Assembly (NCBI RefSeq): GCF_001467895.1
Contig: NZ_LNYO01000022.1
Span: 27,200 to 91,199, forward strand
Source of the DNA: Legionella nautarum
GTDB lineage: Bacteria > Pseudomonadota > Gammaproteobacteria > Legionellales > Legionellaceae
Length of the DNA stretch: 64,000 bases
Reading direction: 5' to 3'
The position numbers and the translations under genes were made by a program. Of this stretch, positions 63,410 to 64,000 are shown piece after piece. Position 1 is the stretch's first letter. Every line of letters begins with the position of its first letter. A model generated the notes under the pieces. The model did no database searches and was not told the DNA's origin. It saw only the letters and a program-made list of their open reading frames with translations.

Positions 63410-64000
63410 CTAGGCCATTTTAACAAATTTATAATAAAAAACGAGCGAGCGATGACCATTTTTATCATAGTAATGAATAGGCTTTATAGAAGATAATGAA
63501 ATGAGCTTTTGGTCTAATTGAGGATATGAAAAAGCAGTCATTTTTTGAGAGATTAAAATTATATTTTCATTTTGAATCCCACCAACGTCTTCCCAATATT
63601 TATACATTAAACTATTAAAGCCAAACACATGCCAACCAATAACCTTATAAAGAGTATTTATTTTTCCTTGATTTAAGTATTTTTGTTGATAAAAAGCGAG
63701 TTCACTTGCAATATTGTAAGTATCTAAAGGCAAGATAATAGGTGTTTGATGCGTTTTACTTTTCCATTTTTGGGCGATTGTATGAATTTTCCAGGTAAAA
63801 TTATCCCAGGGAATGAGTTTTTCAAATAAAGTATGACGAATTTTTTCCGGCTTATCTAACAAAATACAATAAATTAAGCTGCTATAAATAACCAACAAAA
63901 AAAAACAGGTTATGACCCAACTTTTACGAAATGTGATACTCATAATTTTTTGGTTACTGACTATCAGAAGTGAGAGCCAAGGAACAATAGCAAGAAAGAT
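63410..64000 (-). CDS. C-terminal part of a membrane glycosyltransferase (ArnT/PMT-like), 5' end outside window
   Basis: The frame has an internal ATG at 63943 but stays open to the right edge (19 more codons, IFLAIVPWLSLLIVSNQ...), so the gene is truncated by the window and not by mutation. Visible are two or three membrane helices and a C-terminal soluble domain of about 130 residues with PIILPLDTYNIASELAFYQQKY, similar in pattern to the periplasmic end of ArnT/PMT-type (GT39/GT83) glycosyltransferases. Such enzymes use polyprenyl-linked sugars to modify surface glycans. The stop is immediately followed by the intron relic. The family call is moderately sure. Confidence 0.62.
   Translation of the reverse strand: MFLAIVPWLSLLIVSNQKIMSITFRKSWVITCFFLLVIYSSLIYCILLDKPEKIRHTLFEKLIPWDNFTWKIHTIAQKWKSKTHQTPIILPLDTYNIASELAFYQQKYLNQGKINTLYKVIGWHVFGFNSLMYKYWEDVGGIQNENIILISQKMTAFSYPQLDQKLISLSSIKPIHYYDKNGHRSLVFYYKFVKMA

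Overview
The window looks like chromosomal DNA of an AT-rich gammaproteobacterium, most probably Legionella or a close relative in the Legionellales. The reasons are the mix of ordinary gammaproteobacterial housekeeping genes (recG, gltBD, amtB, maf, tusA, an emrAB-type pump) with proteins carrying eukaryotic-type domains: a giant protein with a kinase domain, ankyrin-like repeats and a coiled coil, a Fic protein with TPR-like helices, a second kinase-like protein and an NlpC/P60-like protein without a signal peptide. The genus is inferred from this content; no marker gene such as 16S rRNA is present.

Layout. 1-6657 (minus) is one open frame of at least 2219 codons running off the left edge and ending in a nearly perfect 258-bp tandem repeat. 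7.0-10.3 kb has a CoA-binding protein, a CPA1 Na+/H+ antiporter, tRNA-Lys(CUU) with its promoter, and a PAS/receiver protein. 10.7-17.9 kb is a nitrogen-assimilation block (gltB-gltD and amtB). 18.2-25.6 kb holds a polysaccharide deacetylase, a hybrid histidine kinase, an FAD oxidoreductase, a PEBP-family protein, a kinase-like candidate effector and a small cysteine-rich exported protein. 25.6-26.7 kb has hsp20 behind a sigma-32-type promoter, then REP-like DNA enclosing 46-bp tandem repeats. 26.8-31.2 kb is a tripartite efflux operon. 31.5-35.5 kb has a ClC channel, a dicarboxylate/glutamate-type symporter, an RlmM-like methyltransferase and an RlpA-like lipoprotein. 35.8-40.3 kb is an accessory segment (NlpC/P60-like protein, Fic protein, DSD1-type PLP enzyme, unknown protein). 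40.2-45.2 kb (minus) holds metabolic and membrane genes, including a 47-codon membrane protein gene.

45.3-54.4 kb is mainly plus strand: recG, a non-coding region with three perfect DnaA boxes, then a tightly overlapping six-gene operon (PP-loop sulfur-transfer protein, tusA, CDF efflux, 2-hydroxyacid dehydrogenase, ZIP uptake, Maf), followed by a patatin-like phospholipase and a rhodanese. After a bidirectional terminator come a NUDIX hydrolase and an outer-membrane barrel protein, a second REP-bracketed tandem-repeat locus (42-bp units), and a minus-strand cluster urc1-urc4-upp that matches the core of the URC pyrimidine-degradation route. The right end is a patchwork: a decayed GNAT gene, a DUF318-type permease, a 513-aa orphan protein of higher G+C with a DUF3892-like tail, a relic of a group II intron (domains V/VI), and the 3' part of a membrane glycosyltransferase gene that leaves the window.

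How the genes work together. GltBD and AmtB take up and assimilate ammonium. The efflux trio is a self-contained pump. The URC trio would salvage and degrade uracil. The sulfur/metal operon links a tRNA-thiolation-type enzyme with the TusA sulfur carrier and with metal uptake and efflux. The accessory proteins with eukaryotic-type folds are best read as candidate Dot/Icm-secreted effectors; secretion cannot be shown from this sequence.
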